This document shows positions 1 to 12,018 of a DNA stretch of 64,000 nt, piece by piece. The stretch covers positions 98,501-162,500 of the forward strand of contig JABMCL010000883.1 of the NCBI GenBank assembly GCA_018857735.1, read 5' to 3'. This DNA is from Alviniconcha marisindica. Taxonomy: Eukaryota > Mollusca > Gastropoda > Provannidae. Every line of letters begins with the position of its first letter. Within the stretch, counting starts at the first letter, position 1. A program made the position numbers and the translations under genes. Below the pieces are notes generated by a model that had not been told where the DNA came from, made no database searches, and saw only the letters and a program-made list of their open reading frames with translations.

Positions 1-59
1 CTGAGACCTGGCTGAGAAACGTCCAGTACGCTTAAGCTTCGTCGCCTGATTTCTCTCCC

Positions 60-270
60 TTAGGTCTTATAGGTAGGTAGGTAGTGTTGCTTAATATCCT
101 CAAATGTCAGTTGACATATTAGGGACAAGCTGAGACCAATGCCGAAGCATGGTTCAATATAGCTTTACGTCCACGGAAACCAGAAGGCTCGTTAGGACAG
201 ACAGCCCAGGACGGCCACCTCGACTCTCACACAGCTCCTGAACTATGTAGTTAGGTCTTATTCAGTTTGC
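60..270. mobile_element. Dispersed repeat copy A (SINE-like)
   Basis: Bases 88-245 match 12600-12765 closely (GTCAGTTGACATATTAGGGA, ACGTCCACGGAAACCAGAAG, ACAGCTCCTGAACTATG). The segment ACG.CCAC.GAAACCA.AAGG resembles the end of the 300-bp SINE at 3.87 kb, so the two families may share a 3' domain. Confidence 0.7.
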
Positions 271-1318
271 TTTTCTTTTATGCGCACCATCAGTTCCCCA
301 AGCTACTGGGGTTAATTCCCACAGTGTAAAGAAGAAGTAGAAGACGACGAAGCCATCGTGACAGCAAGGTATCGTTCAGAGCGAGAGTGCTGCGTGCCGC
401 ACATCACTTGTTGAATGTCGACTGTTCCGTTGTTGTACAGCTGGTTAGAAACAATCAGTATTGTCAAATAATTTCCAGTGGATTTTATAAGTACATCATA
501 AACACTGATAAATTCATGCGTAGAGATGGAACTGAAAACAATGCAGCATGACTAGATCTAACACTGAATGACAGTGAATCTGGCATAAAACTGGTTCAAG
601 CGTGGGTGCTTTTTGTTAACAAAAATAACACTTTTGTGAAATGGGTGAAAATTACCGATATTGCCAGTTTATGATAGTAAAGTACACTGACAGCAGCAGT
701 TTCAAGAACGAAACGGCACGGGTCGATAGATCTATAGAGATCTCTCTGATCTCTGCGAACTAAACAGCTACCAATAATTCTTCCTTCGGTTTGAACACTG
801 AAACCCCAAGTCCACGATTAACATGCCAGAAAATAAAACCAATGGCGTAGCATTACTTTCGAGCACACATAGCGATTTCTGGTGATTCTGGCATGGTTGA
901 CTTGCTCCGTGGCGACCGCAAGCGTTTGTTTTCTCTTTGGCTGTAGAATCTATTCACTTGAAAAAGCCTTTGAAAATGGCCGGCAAGACACCACTTCTGG
1001 AAATCGATCGGGAATCCGACTTGCATTCCCCAAGACAATATGCTTCCCAGCCATTTTTTAATAGTAAAGAAGGCGGCAAAGGTAGCGAAACCACCAGCGC
1101 TGTTTCACCTCCAGCAAGTGTAAAACTGGCTTTGTTTGCCTTTCCGTTGGGTCACAGCTGAACGCTGCAGGACTGTTCGTAAGCCTTCGGCACGCTCATT
1201 GGCTGAGGCGCTTCTGCGAGCTGTGTTTGAGTGACGGGTTGGGCAAGGGGTGTCCCCTGGACTGTGTTCATTGGTTTGACTATTTCAAACCAGCATTGCC
1301 CCCCGCCGAATAGAACAG
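270..1318. other. Unique intergenic sequence
   Basis: Frames at 853-1161 on both strands are short and unrecognised. No promoter or exon supported. Confidence 0.45.
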
Positions 1319-1492
1319 ATCCCACCCCCCCCCCCCCCCCCCCACCACATCCTAACACACACACACACACACACACACACAGCATCACAACACACACAAC
1401 ACACACACACATACACACACCCACACACACAAAACACACTCACACACACATGACCACACACACACACACACACACACATTCTTGCTTTACAC
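1319..1492. repeat. Poly-C tract and CA microsatellite
   Basis: C-run at 1325-1343, then (CA)n with interruptions to 1490. Confidence 0.98.
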
Positions 1493-1614
1493 AAGACTTA
1501 CCGAAAGCTGCTTGAACACTTGCAGTGACCGAGAGCCAAAAAACCGCTTTCAGAACCGCCATGGTAGTGCAACGAATCACACGTCTAAACAAGAACATGC
1601 CACCTCCAAAGCAA

Positions 1615-2440
1615 CCTTCCGTTTGTATCAGTCACCGTGACTGGCGTGTATTAGTCACCTTGACTGGCTTGTATCAGTCACCGTGACTGGCGTGTATTAG
1701 TCACCTTGACTGGCTTGTATCAGTCACCGTGACTGGCGTGTATTAGTCACCTTGACTGGCGTGTATTAGTCACCGTGACTGGCGTGTATTAGTCACCTTG
1801 ACTGGCTTGTATCAGTCACCTTGATTGACTGCTTGTATCAGATCAGCCATTTACTGGCTTGTATCAGTCACCGTGACTGGCTTGTATTAGTCACCTTGAC
1901 TGGCTTGTATCAGTCACCTTGATTGACTTGTATCAGACAGCTTGACTGGCTTGTATCAGTCACCTTGATTGACTTGTATCAGACAGCTTGACTGGCTTGT
2001 ATCAGTCACCTTGATTGACTTGTATCAGACACCTTGACTAGCGTGTATTAGTCACCGTGACTGGCGTATATTAGTCACCTTGACTGCTTGTATCAGTCAC
2101 CTTGATTGACTTGTATCAGACACCTTGACTGGCATGTATTAGACACCGTGACTGGCTTGTGTCAGTCACCTTGACTGGCTTGTATCAGACACCGTGATTG
2201 GCATATATCAGACACCTTGACTGGCTTGTATTAGACACCGTGACTGGCTTGTATCAGACACCGTGGTTGGCTTGTATCAGTCACCTTGACTGGCTTGTAT
2301 CAGACACCTTGACTGGCTTGTATCAGACAGCTTGACTGGCTTGTATCAGACACCTTGACTGGCTTGTATCAGACACCGTGACTGGCTTGTATCAGACACC
2401 TTGACTGACTTGTATCAGACACCTTGACTGGAGCTATCCC
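1615..2440. repeat. 23-bp minisatellite with palindromic core, ~35 copies
   Basis: Units of TTGTATCAGTCACCTTGACT plus GGC. In CCGTGACTG variants, CAGTCAC-C-GTGACTG is a perfect interrupted palindrome. Variants (GTCACC/GACACC, CTTGACT/CGTGACT) are shuffled along the array. Confidence 0.97.
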
Positions 2441-3840
2441 TGGCAGTCAGTGAGTGTCTGTTTTGGGGGACTGTCCTTTTGTAGGCCAGACCAGCAAAAC
2501 GTGGCGCCATGGCAGCCACCCGACAATCCTGTGAAAGAGTCCCTCCCTTCTACCCGTTTGACTGGTCATGACGCACCCGACATGTGAACTTCAAGACTTT
2601 ATTATCTCAACGGAGAAATGGAGTGCCCACCCGGTTGCCGCCTCACCCTTCCCCGCCGTGCAGTCCTAAGGGGTTTGGGTGATGGGGGGCGGGGAGACGA
2701 ACGGGGCGATAATACTGTTGTTAAAGGGTAAGTGGCGGGGCTGTGCGGCCCAAGCACACATCTCGGGACAACCACGCGGATGTTCGTAGGTTCCAGTGCT
2801 GGTTGGGGTGGTCAGTTCAGTTCACAATGGTAGCTATGCGCTCGGAAAGGCCCATATGCGCTCAACCCCGTCTCTCAGAGAGACGTTCCCCCAAAGTTGC
2901 CTTTGAAACAGTTCCAGTGTTCGTGTGATTGACGATGGCCCTCTTTCTTCCTTTCAAGGAAGATCGTTTAGCGCTTCCTCTTTCCACGCCTCTCTCCTCC
3001 AGGCGATCGATTGTGTGATGTCCTTGGCTTAGTTTGTGCCTGCAGGTAGTGTCTCAAGTTCCTCAACACTTCAGATCTTCCAAGACGCAAGCCACTTGTG
3101 ATAGTTGCCTTGCCCACCAGCCTATCTGCCCACCAGCCTATCTGCCCACCAGCCTATCTGCCCATCAGTCTGTCCGCTCGGTCATTTCCCTCCACTCCGG
3201 TATGCCCAGGGCAGTACACCCACAAGGTTTCGAAGGTGGATGTCGATCATCGACACATTCCAGTCTGGGCTTTCCCTTCCACTTTTTATACAAGCTCATT
3301 GAGTCTGCGAGGATGATGGCGTGTGTGGTCTGACTGTCATCTCTTGATGAAATTCGTCGGAGAGCACGGGTGACTGCTTCCGCCTCCATTGTCAAGGCTG
3401 CACTGTCTTCACGGATGGTGGTCCCACCTTGGGTGGTCAATTTGTTCCTCCTCCACACCCCCCACACCCCTTCCTGCCCCATCTTCTTATGGTCCCATGG
3501 TGGTGGACTGAGTGTCAAGTGCTTCGAGTGAGACAGAAGTACCGAGGGGGCTCCGGTAAAACTATGTGTAACCCATCATGTCAGTCTGGATAACACCGCT
3601 CTGGCGGCTGGCTTTTCTGGGAGAAAGCGACCCGGGTTTTCCACGTGGTAAAAACCCGCACAAATGTGACAGCATACACTCATTTGTAAACTACAACCAA
3701 AATCACACTGCGGTTGAGCCTCATTAGAGATCGTAGGGAAAAGCCCATACCAACTAATTCAATAGGAAAACTTACAGCTTAGAAATCGACTGAAAAATGC
3801 CAATGAGCCTCTTTAGGGATCATGAAGGTGGACGTTTTCA
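2440..3840. other. Unique intergenic sequence
   Basis: Contains a 17-bp repeat CCCACCAGCCTATCTGC (4 copies, 3113-3175) and a 7-bp CCCACAC cluster near 3455. The minus frame at 3165-3518 (117 residues) is unrecognised. Confidence 0.5.
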
Positions 3841-3865
3841 AAGGTTTGACACGAAAGTAAGTAAG

Positions 3866-4177
3866 AAAAAAATGGTGCTTAACGACCACAGAAACCATAA
3901 GGCTTATTAGGGACGGGGAGAAGGGGGGAGGGGGTATGGAGGTGGGAGAAGAGGGTGATTATATACCTATCGCTACACTGTCACCACCAAAATGACTTCT
4001 GCATTAAGATGGGCAGCGATGAGAGCCATTTTAATGTTCCATAATTGTGAGGGACAGAGTCACAAGACGGTGTCCACAGACCACAACTTTTGAAGAAAAA
4101 GCAGAGTCGAAGCGGCTTCGAACCGCGGTCCCTCTGCTTACCAGCCTAACGCCTTACCGCTAGGCCAAACCGGCTGA
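3866..4177 (-). mobile_element. tRNA-derived SINE, full-length copy 1
   Basis: On the minus strand the element starts AGCCGGTTTGGCCTAGCGGT, with a perfect pol III A box (TGGCCTAGCGG) and B box (GGTTCGAAGCC). It continues for ~300 bp and ends near AATAAGCCTTATGGTTTC and a short T-run. The body matches 9105-9387 at high identity. Confidence 0.9.
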
Positions 4178-4283
4178 AGGTTTGACACGACGCTAACAAC
4201 TATACTTGTGCTACTTTGGAATAAAGGCAGTCGCGGTGTGTTGACAGGACGTTACCATCCAGCTGTTTACTTCCTTTTTGAGT

Positions 4284-5120
4284 AAGTGAGCACTTGGATG
4301 TTAACATCTTGTCAAAGTGAGCACTTGGATGTTAACATCTTGTCAAGGTGAGCACTTGGATGTTAACATCTTGTCAAGGTGAGCACTTGGATGTTAACGT
4401 CTTGTCAAGGTGAGTACTTGGATGTTAACATGTTGTCAAGGTGAGTGCTTGGATGTTAACATGTTGTCAAGGTGAGTAGTTGGATGTTAACATCTTGTCA
4501 AAGTGGGTACTTGGATGTTAACATCTTGTCAAAGTGAGTACTTGGATGTTAACGTCTTGCAAAGTGAGTACTTGGATGTTAACATGTTGTCAAAGTGAGT
4601 ATTTGGATGCTAACATGTTGTCAAAGTGAGTATTTGGATGCTAACATGTTGTCAAGGCGAGTACTTGGATGTTAAGATGTTGTCAAAGTGAGTACTTGGA
4701 TGTTAACGTCTTGCAAAGTGAGTACTTGGATGTTAACATGTTGTCAAAGTGAGTATTTGGATGCTAACATGTTGTCAAGGTGAGTACTTGGATGTTAACA
4801 TGTTGTCAAGGTGAGTACTTGGATGTCAACATCTTGTCAAAGTGAGTACTTGGATGTTAACGTCTTGTCAAGGTGAGTACTTGGATGTCAACATCTTGTC
4901 AAAGTGAGTACTTGGATGTCAACATCTTGTCAAAGTGAGTTCTTGGATGTCAACATCTTGTCAAAGTGAGTACTTGGATGTTAACATCTTGTCAAAGTGA
5001 GTACTTGGATGTTAACATCTTGTCAAGGTGAGTACTTGGATGTTAACATCTTGTCAAGGTGAGTACTTGGATGTTAACATCTTGTCAAGGTGAGTACTTG
5101 GATGTTAACATGGTGTCAAA
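4284..5120. repeat. 31-bp minisatellite carrying tandem 5' splice-site motifs, ~27 copies
   Basis: Units of GTGAGTACTTGGATGTTAAC plus ATCTTGTCAAG. About half the units read CAAG|GTGAG and the rest CAAA|GTGAG. GTTAAC (HpaI palindrome) is in most copies. Confidence 0.97.
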
Positions 5121-5584
5121 GTTGGGCTTTGCAGACTTTGCACGGGGACGCCTTGTGTTTGACCAGTGCCTGTAAAGGCGGCCCGTTTCCACGATTACAG
5201 GGGAGTTGAGACCCCACCGGAAGGTCCCTTGTATTCAACGTGGGCCGACTGGGTATCGATCTTTTTATTAATTTTTCACAGAGACCGCAGTCGGCAGTAG
5301 CACGCGTTCAAACGCTTGTTGCCCGGCCAGGATCACCTTGCTGCAGATGGGTGGGGTGGGGGGGGGGGGGGGGGGGGGGGGGGTATCTGCTTCTTCATTG
5401 GCTGTAGGTTATTTACTTTTCCACTGCACATTCTGTCATTATCGCACCGCGACAAAGACTGCAGCACTTGTGCAAGCCCCGCAAGCCGCGCTACGTTTGG
5501 TCAGAGACCTTGCAGGGACTGGGAGCTGCCGTGCTTCCGGTGCTAGAAGAGCAGGGCATAGCTCTGACTGGCGCTCTGTTACTG

Positions 5585-5616
<32 letters not shown>

Positions 5617-6305
5617 AGGACTGGCTGAACCTGGATTAAAGATCTCATAAAAAGCGTCCGTGTCAGTTGACAGGAAGGGATTATTTGATTCGCTTTCAGT
5701 CAGCAGTATGAATAATCTGAAACCAAGTTTTTCAGGTCCCCCCCACACACACACCCTCACCCCCACCCCCACCCCCAACCTCCCCGCTCCGAGGTGGCAC
5801 ATTTTCCTTCGTTGACTGATAAGACTACTGCTGACATGCAGCCAGTCATTAACTGATAAGCATTGCAGTGACTCATTGCTCCTGCCTGCTATGACCTGCG
5901 GAGTCACAGACTGTGGGTCCGACTTTTTGACGGGGACGTAGGACAGTGGCGGTGACACGTTCGCTGCGGCCTGGCTGTCCCTCCGCTTGCTGCCTACTGT
6001 CACCAAAGATTACAAATTTATAGTCTTCGCTGTCAGCTCGGACGTCTTGAGCTTAAAGTGGATCGTGCGGAAAGTTTTGTATTCTGCCCGCTTCTCTCTG
6101 TGGGACATTGTTCCCATGGGAACGTCGGACCATCTTCCCCCCGGGCAGGGAACTGGGACGCGGTGGTGCTAGACAACTGAGTCAGTCTTCGCTTTTGTAC
6201 AATCCGTGTGTGTGACGGCGACGTTTCAACACTGACTGCCGCGGGATCTTTAACGTACACCAGCACACGGCCGGGACGCGGCTCTTCAGTCGTTGAATCC
6301 GGCGA
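5120..6305. other. Unique intergenic sequence with two poly-G tracts
   Basis: G-runs at 5352-5383 and 5587-5617, and a C-rich stretch 5739-5785. The frame 5491-6006 (minus, 171 residues) passes through the poly-G as polyproline and is not credible. Confidence 0.6.
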
Positions 6306-6307
6306 AA

Positions 6308-6592
6308 GACGTGAGGTGGTGTAAGGTTATGAAGCAGGATTTATTTTGACGTGAGGTGGTGTAAGGTTATGAAGCAGGATTTATTTTGACGTGAGGTGGT
6401 CTAAGGTTATGAAGCAGGATTTATTTTGACGTGAGGTGGTCTAAGGTTATGAAACAGGATTTATTTTGACGTGAGGTGGTCTAAGGTTATGAAACAGGAT
6501 TTATTTTGACGTGAGGTGGTCTAAGGTTATGAAACAGGATTTATTTTGACGTGAGGTGGTCTAAGGTTACGAAATAGGATTTATTTTGATCG
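6308..6592. repeat. 40-bp tandem repeat, 7 copies
   Basis: Units of GACGTGAGGTGGTCTAAGGT plus TATGAAGCAGGATTTATTTT, with two or three point differences. Confidence 0.97.
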
Positions 6593-6734
6593 AGTTGGGG
6601 ATTCCATTTCTTTGCTTTTTGTTGGTGCCATGCGGGTCATTTCTGTTGCTCTTTGATCTGATTATCTGGTGATTGATTGATTGACTGATTGGTTGAATCA
6701 CTGACTGGTATGGTTGATTGTTGGTTATGACACA

Positions 6735-6848
6735 CGACAATAATAACGTTAACATGTGAACTCTGACCCGGTCACCAGGCCGATCTAACGTGACATACGG
6801 AATCATAACGTTAACAGGTGAACTCTGACCCGGTCACCGGGCCGACCT
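6735..6848. repeat. ~64-bp direct duplication
   Basis: ATAACGTTAACATGTGAACT / ATAACGTTAACAGGTGAACT, each followed by CTGACCCGGTCACC.GGCCGA. Confidence 0.85.
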
Positions 6849-6884
6849 CTGGCTGGACAGACGGTCGATGGCCCGGGCTCTGGA

Positions 6885-7855
6885 TGCTGACCGGTCTGTG
6901 CTCCTGCCGCTGTCATCTCTGACGGCTGGACACCGGGACCACTGCAGCCATCAGACTGCACACCGGCCTTCACGGCGCTGAGACCTGCAGCTGTTCACTG
7001 CAGCCATCGGACTGCACACCGCGACCACTGCAGCCATCAGACTACACACCTTCACAGCACTAAGACCTGCAGCTGTTCACTGCAGCCATCGGACTGCACA
7101 CCGCGACCACTGCAGCCATCAGACTACACACCTTCACAGCACTAAGACCTGCAGCTGTTCACTGCAGCCATCGGACTGCACACCGCGACCACTGCAGCCA
7201 TCAGACTACACACCTTCACAGCGCTAAGACCTGCAGTTGTTCACTGCAGCCATCGGACTGCACACCGCGACCACTGCAGCCATCAGACTACACACCTTCA
7301 CAGCGCTAAGACCTGCAGTTGTTCACTGCAGCCATCGGACTGCACAGCTTCACGGCGCTGAGATCTGCAGCTGTTCACTGCAGCCATCGGACTGCACAGC
7401 TTCACGGCGCTGAGACCTGCAGCTGTTCACTGCAGCCATCGGACTGCACAGCTTCACGGCGCTGAGACCTGCAGCTGTTCACTGCAGCCATCGGACTGCA
7501 CAGCTTCACGGCGCTGAGACCTGCAGCTGTTCACTGCAGCCATCGGACTGCACAGCTTCACGGCGCTGAGACCTGCAGCTGTTCACTGCAGCCATCGGAC
7601 TGCACAGCTTCACGGCGCTGAGACCTGCAGCTGTTCACTGCAGCCATCGGACTGCACAGCTTCACGGCGCTGAGACCTGCAGCTGTTCACTGCAGCCATC
7701 GGACTGCACAGCTTCACGGCGCTGAGACCTGCAGCTGTTCACTGCAGCCATCGGACTGCACAGCTTCACGGCGCTGAGACCTGCAGCTGTTCACTGCAGC
7801 CATCGGACTGCACAGCTTCACGGCGCTGAGACCTGCAGCTGTTCACTGCAGCTCT
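6885..7855. repeat. 52-bp minisatellite with an 82-bp higher-order section
   Basis: From about 7320 onward, 52-bp units (CTGCAGCTGTTCACTGCAGC plus CATCGGACTGCACAGCTTCACGGCGCTGAGAC), ~10 copies. From 6945 to 7320, 82-bp units combine one full and one partial monomer with CACCGCGACCA. Two PstI sites per unit. Confidence 0.96.
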
Positions 7856-7924
7856 GCGTCCCTGGACCCTACCGGCGGACACTGAAGTCTCATCTCTGCA
7901 CTTGGCGGCCACCTGGCTTGACGG

Positions 7925-8130
7925 GCCAGTGCATGCGGCTAGAGCAGTGACGCCAGTCTGCAGCTTAGTGGGCCAGTGCATGCGGCTAGAGCAGTGACGC
8001 CAGTCTGCAGCTTAGCGGGCCAGTGCATGCGGCTAGAGCAGTGACGCCAGTCTGCAGTTTAGCGGGCCAGTGCATGCGGCTAGAGCAGTGACGCCAGTCT
8101 GCAGCTTAGCGGGCCAGTGCATGCGGCTAC
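7925..8130. repeat. 47-bp tandem repeat, ~4.5 copies
   Basis: Units of GGGCCAGTGCATGCGGCTAG plus AGCAGTGACGCCAGTCTGCAGCTTAGC. Confidence 0.96.
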
Positions 8131-8580
8131 AGCCCCCCGACAGTCATCACTATGGTGAGAACTTCCCTTTTCCTTGTTGTTGCTGTTCATTTCACTTTTA
8201 TAGCTCCTGCAGGCCTTTCTGCCTTTTGCCAGCTAAATGTAATTTCTGTATATACAGTTGCGATTAACGAGTTCTCGTTTTACGTTTAGTGCTGCGTGTT
8301 ATTGTTCTCGTTTGGTTTCGTCTCTTACGTGTGCGCAGAGGAAACTATGTTTCCAGTAATGTGACGCAGAAGGGAGTTTAATGGTGCTCGAAAGACGTCA
8401 CACAAACACAACAACAAAGACCCGATTCGCCTACGGTAACTCTCACCTGGCATGCCAGTAAATACAAGGTACATAAACTTCCACCAGAGGTACATCCTCA
8501 CCTGGAGTTTATGTATTTACTCAGAGTGTAACCAAACCGAACCAACAACTGCTTTAGCAGGCAGCACCCTGACTATAATA
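8130..8580. other. Unique intergenic sequence with an inverted repeat
   Basis: 8470-8483 (TACATAAACTTCCA) pairs with 8503-8515 (TGGAGTTTATGTA) around a 19-nt loop, with one bulge. No gene seen. Confidence 0.5.
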
Positions 8581-8581
8581 C

Positions 8582-9027
8582 ATAATTATTATTGATTATT
8601 ATTAATATTGATCGCTTTTATATAGCGCTATTCTCCGCTCTCGAGCAGACTCACTGCGCGTGCATGTGATTCTACCTGAGTGAATAGCTTTATAAGGCGC
8701 GTTTTTTGAATATCCACCGAAGTGGTGTACTTACAGCGCTGGCATGGCTGGTGCCACAAGAAACTGCTGCCATCTCGGCGCGTTCTGTGTACACCATACA
8801 ACCATGCACCATACCACTTCATGCAAAGCCACATACGTAAGGTGTATGCGTGTTTAGCACGTTTCGCAGAATGACCGGGGTCTTTTACGTGCTACTGCGG
8901 TATAAGAGTCCGCACAGAAAGTTGACCCTGGAGAATAAAATTCTCCCGCCGCTCCAGCAGGGATTCGAACCCGCGACCTTTCGATCACGAGTCCGGCGCT
9001 CTAACCACTGAGCTATCCCCGCCTCCA
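8582..9027 (-). mobile_element. tRNA-headed SINE with ATT-rich tail
   Basis: On the minus strand the element begins GGCGGGGATAGCTCAGTGGT with A box (TAGCTCAGTGG) and B box (GGTTCGAATCC). The anticodon-arm pairing is broken and no CCA-side acceptor stem follows, so it is not a tRNA gene. About 440 bp later it ends in GAATAGCGCTATATAAAAGC and a tail of ATT repeats. The tail block recurs near 14.7 kb. Confidence 0.85.
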
Positions 9028-9094
9028 TAAGTATATGGAGAGTCAGGTGGCGGCAGGCCGCACGGCAAGTTAAAGGGCAGGCACGGGGGTAAGT

Positions 9095-9387
9095 AAGTAA
9101 ACACACAGTCACCATAAGGCTTATTAGGGACGGGGTGAAGGGGGTATGGAGGTGGGGGAAGAGGGATATTACATACCTATCGCTACACTATCACCACCCA
9201 AATGACTTCTGCATTAAGATGGGCAGCGATGAGAGCCATTTTAATGTTCCATAATTGTGAGGAACAGAATCACAAGACAGTGTCCACAGACCACAACTTT
9301 TGAAGAGAAAGGAGAGCCGAAGCGGATTGGAACCGATGTCCCTCTGCTTACCAGCCTCACGCCTTACCGCTGGGCCAAACCGGCTCG
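9095..9387 (-). mobile_element. tRNA-derived SINE, full-length copy 2
   Basis: Same family as 3866-4177. The A box is TGGCCCAGCGG, but the B box is mutated (GGTTCCAATCC). It lies head-to-tail about 70 bp after the other SINE family, so two elements sit in tandem here. Confidence 0.9.
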
Positions 9388-9800
9388 CGGGAACGGGGGT
9401 ACTCACGGTGACCCTTACGGGTCACTGGTACGGGCTAGAGACATGAGCGGTGGTCAACAGGTCAGCTTGTCACTGGCTTCCGGAGTCAACACACTTCCGG
9501 TGTCCACTTCCGCCCAGCCACTTCCTGCCTCCTGTCGACCGAGCCGCTGCTAGTCGTAAACAAAGTCTGCATTTTAGTAATAATAATAATAATGTTAGTA
9601 GCGGTCATTTCTGTAGCGTGGCTCGGCAGGTCCACTGTTGAAAGGCGCTGTCTGGTTGAGCAGTCGCCACTTTGTCACACAGCGGTGGGGAATTGAGTGT
9701 ACCTCACCCGCCGCTCACTGGTAATGACGCACCTTTGGTCCGTTAGAGGAAAGCAGGGTGTCACGGCACACGGTAGGGGCTAAGAAAACAAAAGCCGGAG
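9388..9800. other. Unique intergenic spacer
   Basis: A short AAT run at 9574-9592. No gene supported. Confidence 0.5.
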
Positions 9801-9804
9801 CAGT

Positions 9805-10160
9805 TGTTATGACACGCGTTTGGTTCAGTAAAGAAAAGAAGAAAAATAGCAGTTGGTATGTCAAATCTCTGGTTTTGTAAGGACAAGAAAAAGAGCAGTT
9901 GGTATGTCAGATCTTTGGTTTAGTAAGGACAAGAAAAAGAGCAGTTGATATGTCAGATCTTTTGTTTAGTAAGGACAAGAAAAAGAGCAGTTGGTATGTC
10001 AGATCTTTGGTTTAGTAAGGACAAAAAAAGAGCAGTTGGTAGGTCAAAGCTTTGGTTTAGTAAGGACAAGAAAAAGAGCAGTTGGTAGGTCAAAGCTTTG
10101 GTTTAGTAAGGACAAGAAAAAGAGCAGTTGGTATTGCACGCTTTTGGATCAGTAAAGAAG
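9805..10160. repeat. 46-bp minisatellite, ~7 copies (left part)
   Basis: Units of GCAGTTGGTATGTCAGATCT plus TTGGTTTAGTAAGGACAAGAAAAAGA. The array is interrupted by the CA microsatellite and resumes at 10725. Confidence 0.95.
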
Positions 10161-10179
10161 AAACACACACACACGCACA

Positions 10180-10236
<57 letters not shown>

Positions 10237-10238
10237 GT

Positions 10239-10300
<62 letters not shown>

Positions 10301-10339
10301 CCACACACACACACACACACACACACCACACACACACGT

Positions 10340-10384
<45 letters not shown>

Positions 10385-10416
10385 ACACACACACACACAC
10401 ACAACACACACGGGAA

Positions 10417-10509
<93 letters not shown>

Positions 10510-10531
10510 ACACACACACACACACCACACA

Positions 10532-10572
<41 letters not shown>

Positions 10573-10724
10573 ACACACACACACACACAACACACACACA
10601 CCACACACACACACACCACAAACCACACACTACACACACACACAACACACACCCACACACACACACACACCACACGACACACACACACCACACACACACA
10701 CACCCCCCGCACCACACACACACC
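10161..10724. repeat. 560-bp CA microsatellite
   Basis: (CA)n with ACCA, AACA and GGTAAA/GGGAAC interruptions, inserted within the TTTGGTTTAGTAA array. Frames of 178-229 residues (TH or CV repeats) are artefacts. Confidence 0.99.
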
Positions 10725-10870
10725 GGCTTTGGTTTAGTAAAGAAAACGGTAGTTGTTACGTCACACCTTTGGTTTAGTAAAGAAAACGGTGGTTGTTACG
10801 TCACACCTTTGGTTTAGTAAAGAAAACGGTGGTTGTTACGTCACACCTTTGGTTTAGTAAAGAAAAGAAA
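10725..10870. repeat. 40-bp tandem repeat, ~3.5 copies (right part of the interrupted array)
   Basis: Units of CTTTGGTTTAGTAAAGAAAA plus CGGTGGTTGTTACGTCACAC, related to the left part by TTTGGTTTAGTAA.GA.AA. Confidence 0.94.
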
Positions 10871-11645
10871 CCACAAGAGCCGCTGCTATGTCCACCTTTG
10901 GCTCAGCACAGGAAACGAAACATACCGCCGTTGTTTCAGCCGTCATTCATTAATAAAAAATATATAAAATTACCGACACACCCGATTCATACATTGACTG
11001 TACTCGACCATTATTTATCTGTATTTTATTTATTTAAATTCTCCCCCTTCCACTACTGACACCTTCCTCCCCCCCCCCCCCCCCCCCCGCACAAGTCGCT
11101 CCCTCCAGTGCCGTAACCTGTTGTTGCTGAACTAATTCACTGACGTATTCCAACACCCGCGTTTAACCCCTCCACTGCCAAACTGAAACGACAGACGAGT
11201 AAAAGTGAGAAATTTGAGACCTTTAAGCCTTTCTGTCTCCTTTTTCGTACTGGCATGTGAAAAGACTTTCATCACAATGCATCTAGCATTGAAAGTAGAT
11301 GTTACAGGACCGGAAAATGTACTGTTTGCAGGCACGTCCCTGCATCTTTCAGCCCGGAAATTTTACAGGCTGGGGCAGTGAAGGGGTTCATTGTTCTTCT
11401 TCGTACAGACTTGTAAGCCAGTCACCCCGCCTCGCTACCCTAGCAACCCATGTTACATCTCGAGCAAGCAAATACTGAACGTAGGCAAGGCACCAGGAGA
11501 CAGCCGAGCCTCTGAGGTTTCTCTCCGATCGACGGCAACTGCCACTTTCAGCTGCTACTGCTCGGCTTGTCACAGTGAGACAGCTGCATAATTATATCGA
11601 TTAAAGAAATGCACGTGCAAACACACTGACTGAAGACTTCTAGAA
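10870..11645. other. Unique intergenic sequence
   Basis: C-run at 11070-11088; no gene supported. Confidence 0.5.
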
Positions 11646-11702
<57 letters not shown>

Positions 11703-11795
11703 TCGAACTCGAAAACTTTAATTTCCAAGGATTGTAGTTTAGGTTCATTTAGACCTGTCTAACAGTGACAACTAGTCCCTGCTAAACTACTGAAT

Positions 11796-11857
<62 letters not shown>

Positions 11858-11860
11858 ACA
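11646..11860. repeat. Two GA microsatellites
   Basis: (GA)n at 11650-11700 and 11801-11854, separated by 100 bp of unique sequence. Confidence 0.98.
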
Positions 11861-12018
11861 TTTAAAAGTTTAAGGTTACACCTTGCAGACCTACAGTCTT
11901 TTGCAGACTGACTGGCCCACCCGAGGTTAAGGTCACAGGCCGGGGTTGCCCGGTATATCGTAGAATCCACGTCAGTGCAAGTTCCAGTCTTGTCCCTATT
12001 GTCTCTTGTCCTCCCGTC

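Noticed and set aside
4100..4177. A tRNA gene on the minus strand
   Set aside because: A and B boxes are good, but the clover-leaf fails and a second ~300-bp copy with the same body exists.
8940..9027. A tRNA gene (anticodon region CTCGTGA)
   Set aside because: The anticodon stem does not pair, the 3' acceptor half is missing, and the sequence continues into a SINE body and tail.
10090..10817. Long TH/CV-repeat proteins
   Set aside because: These are translations of a CA microsatellite.
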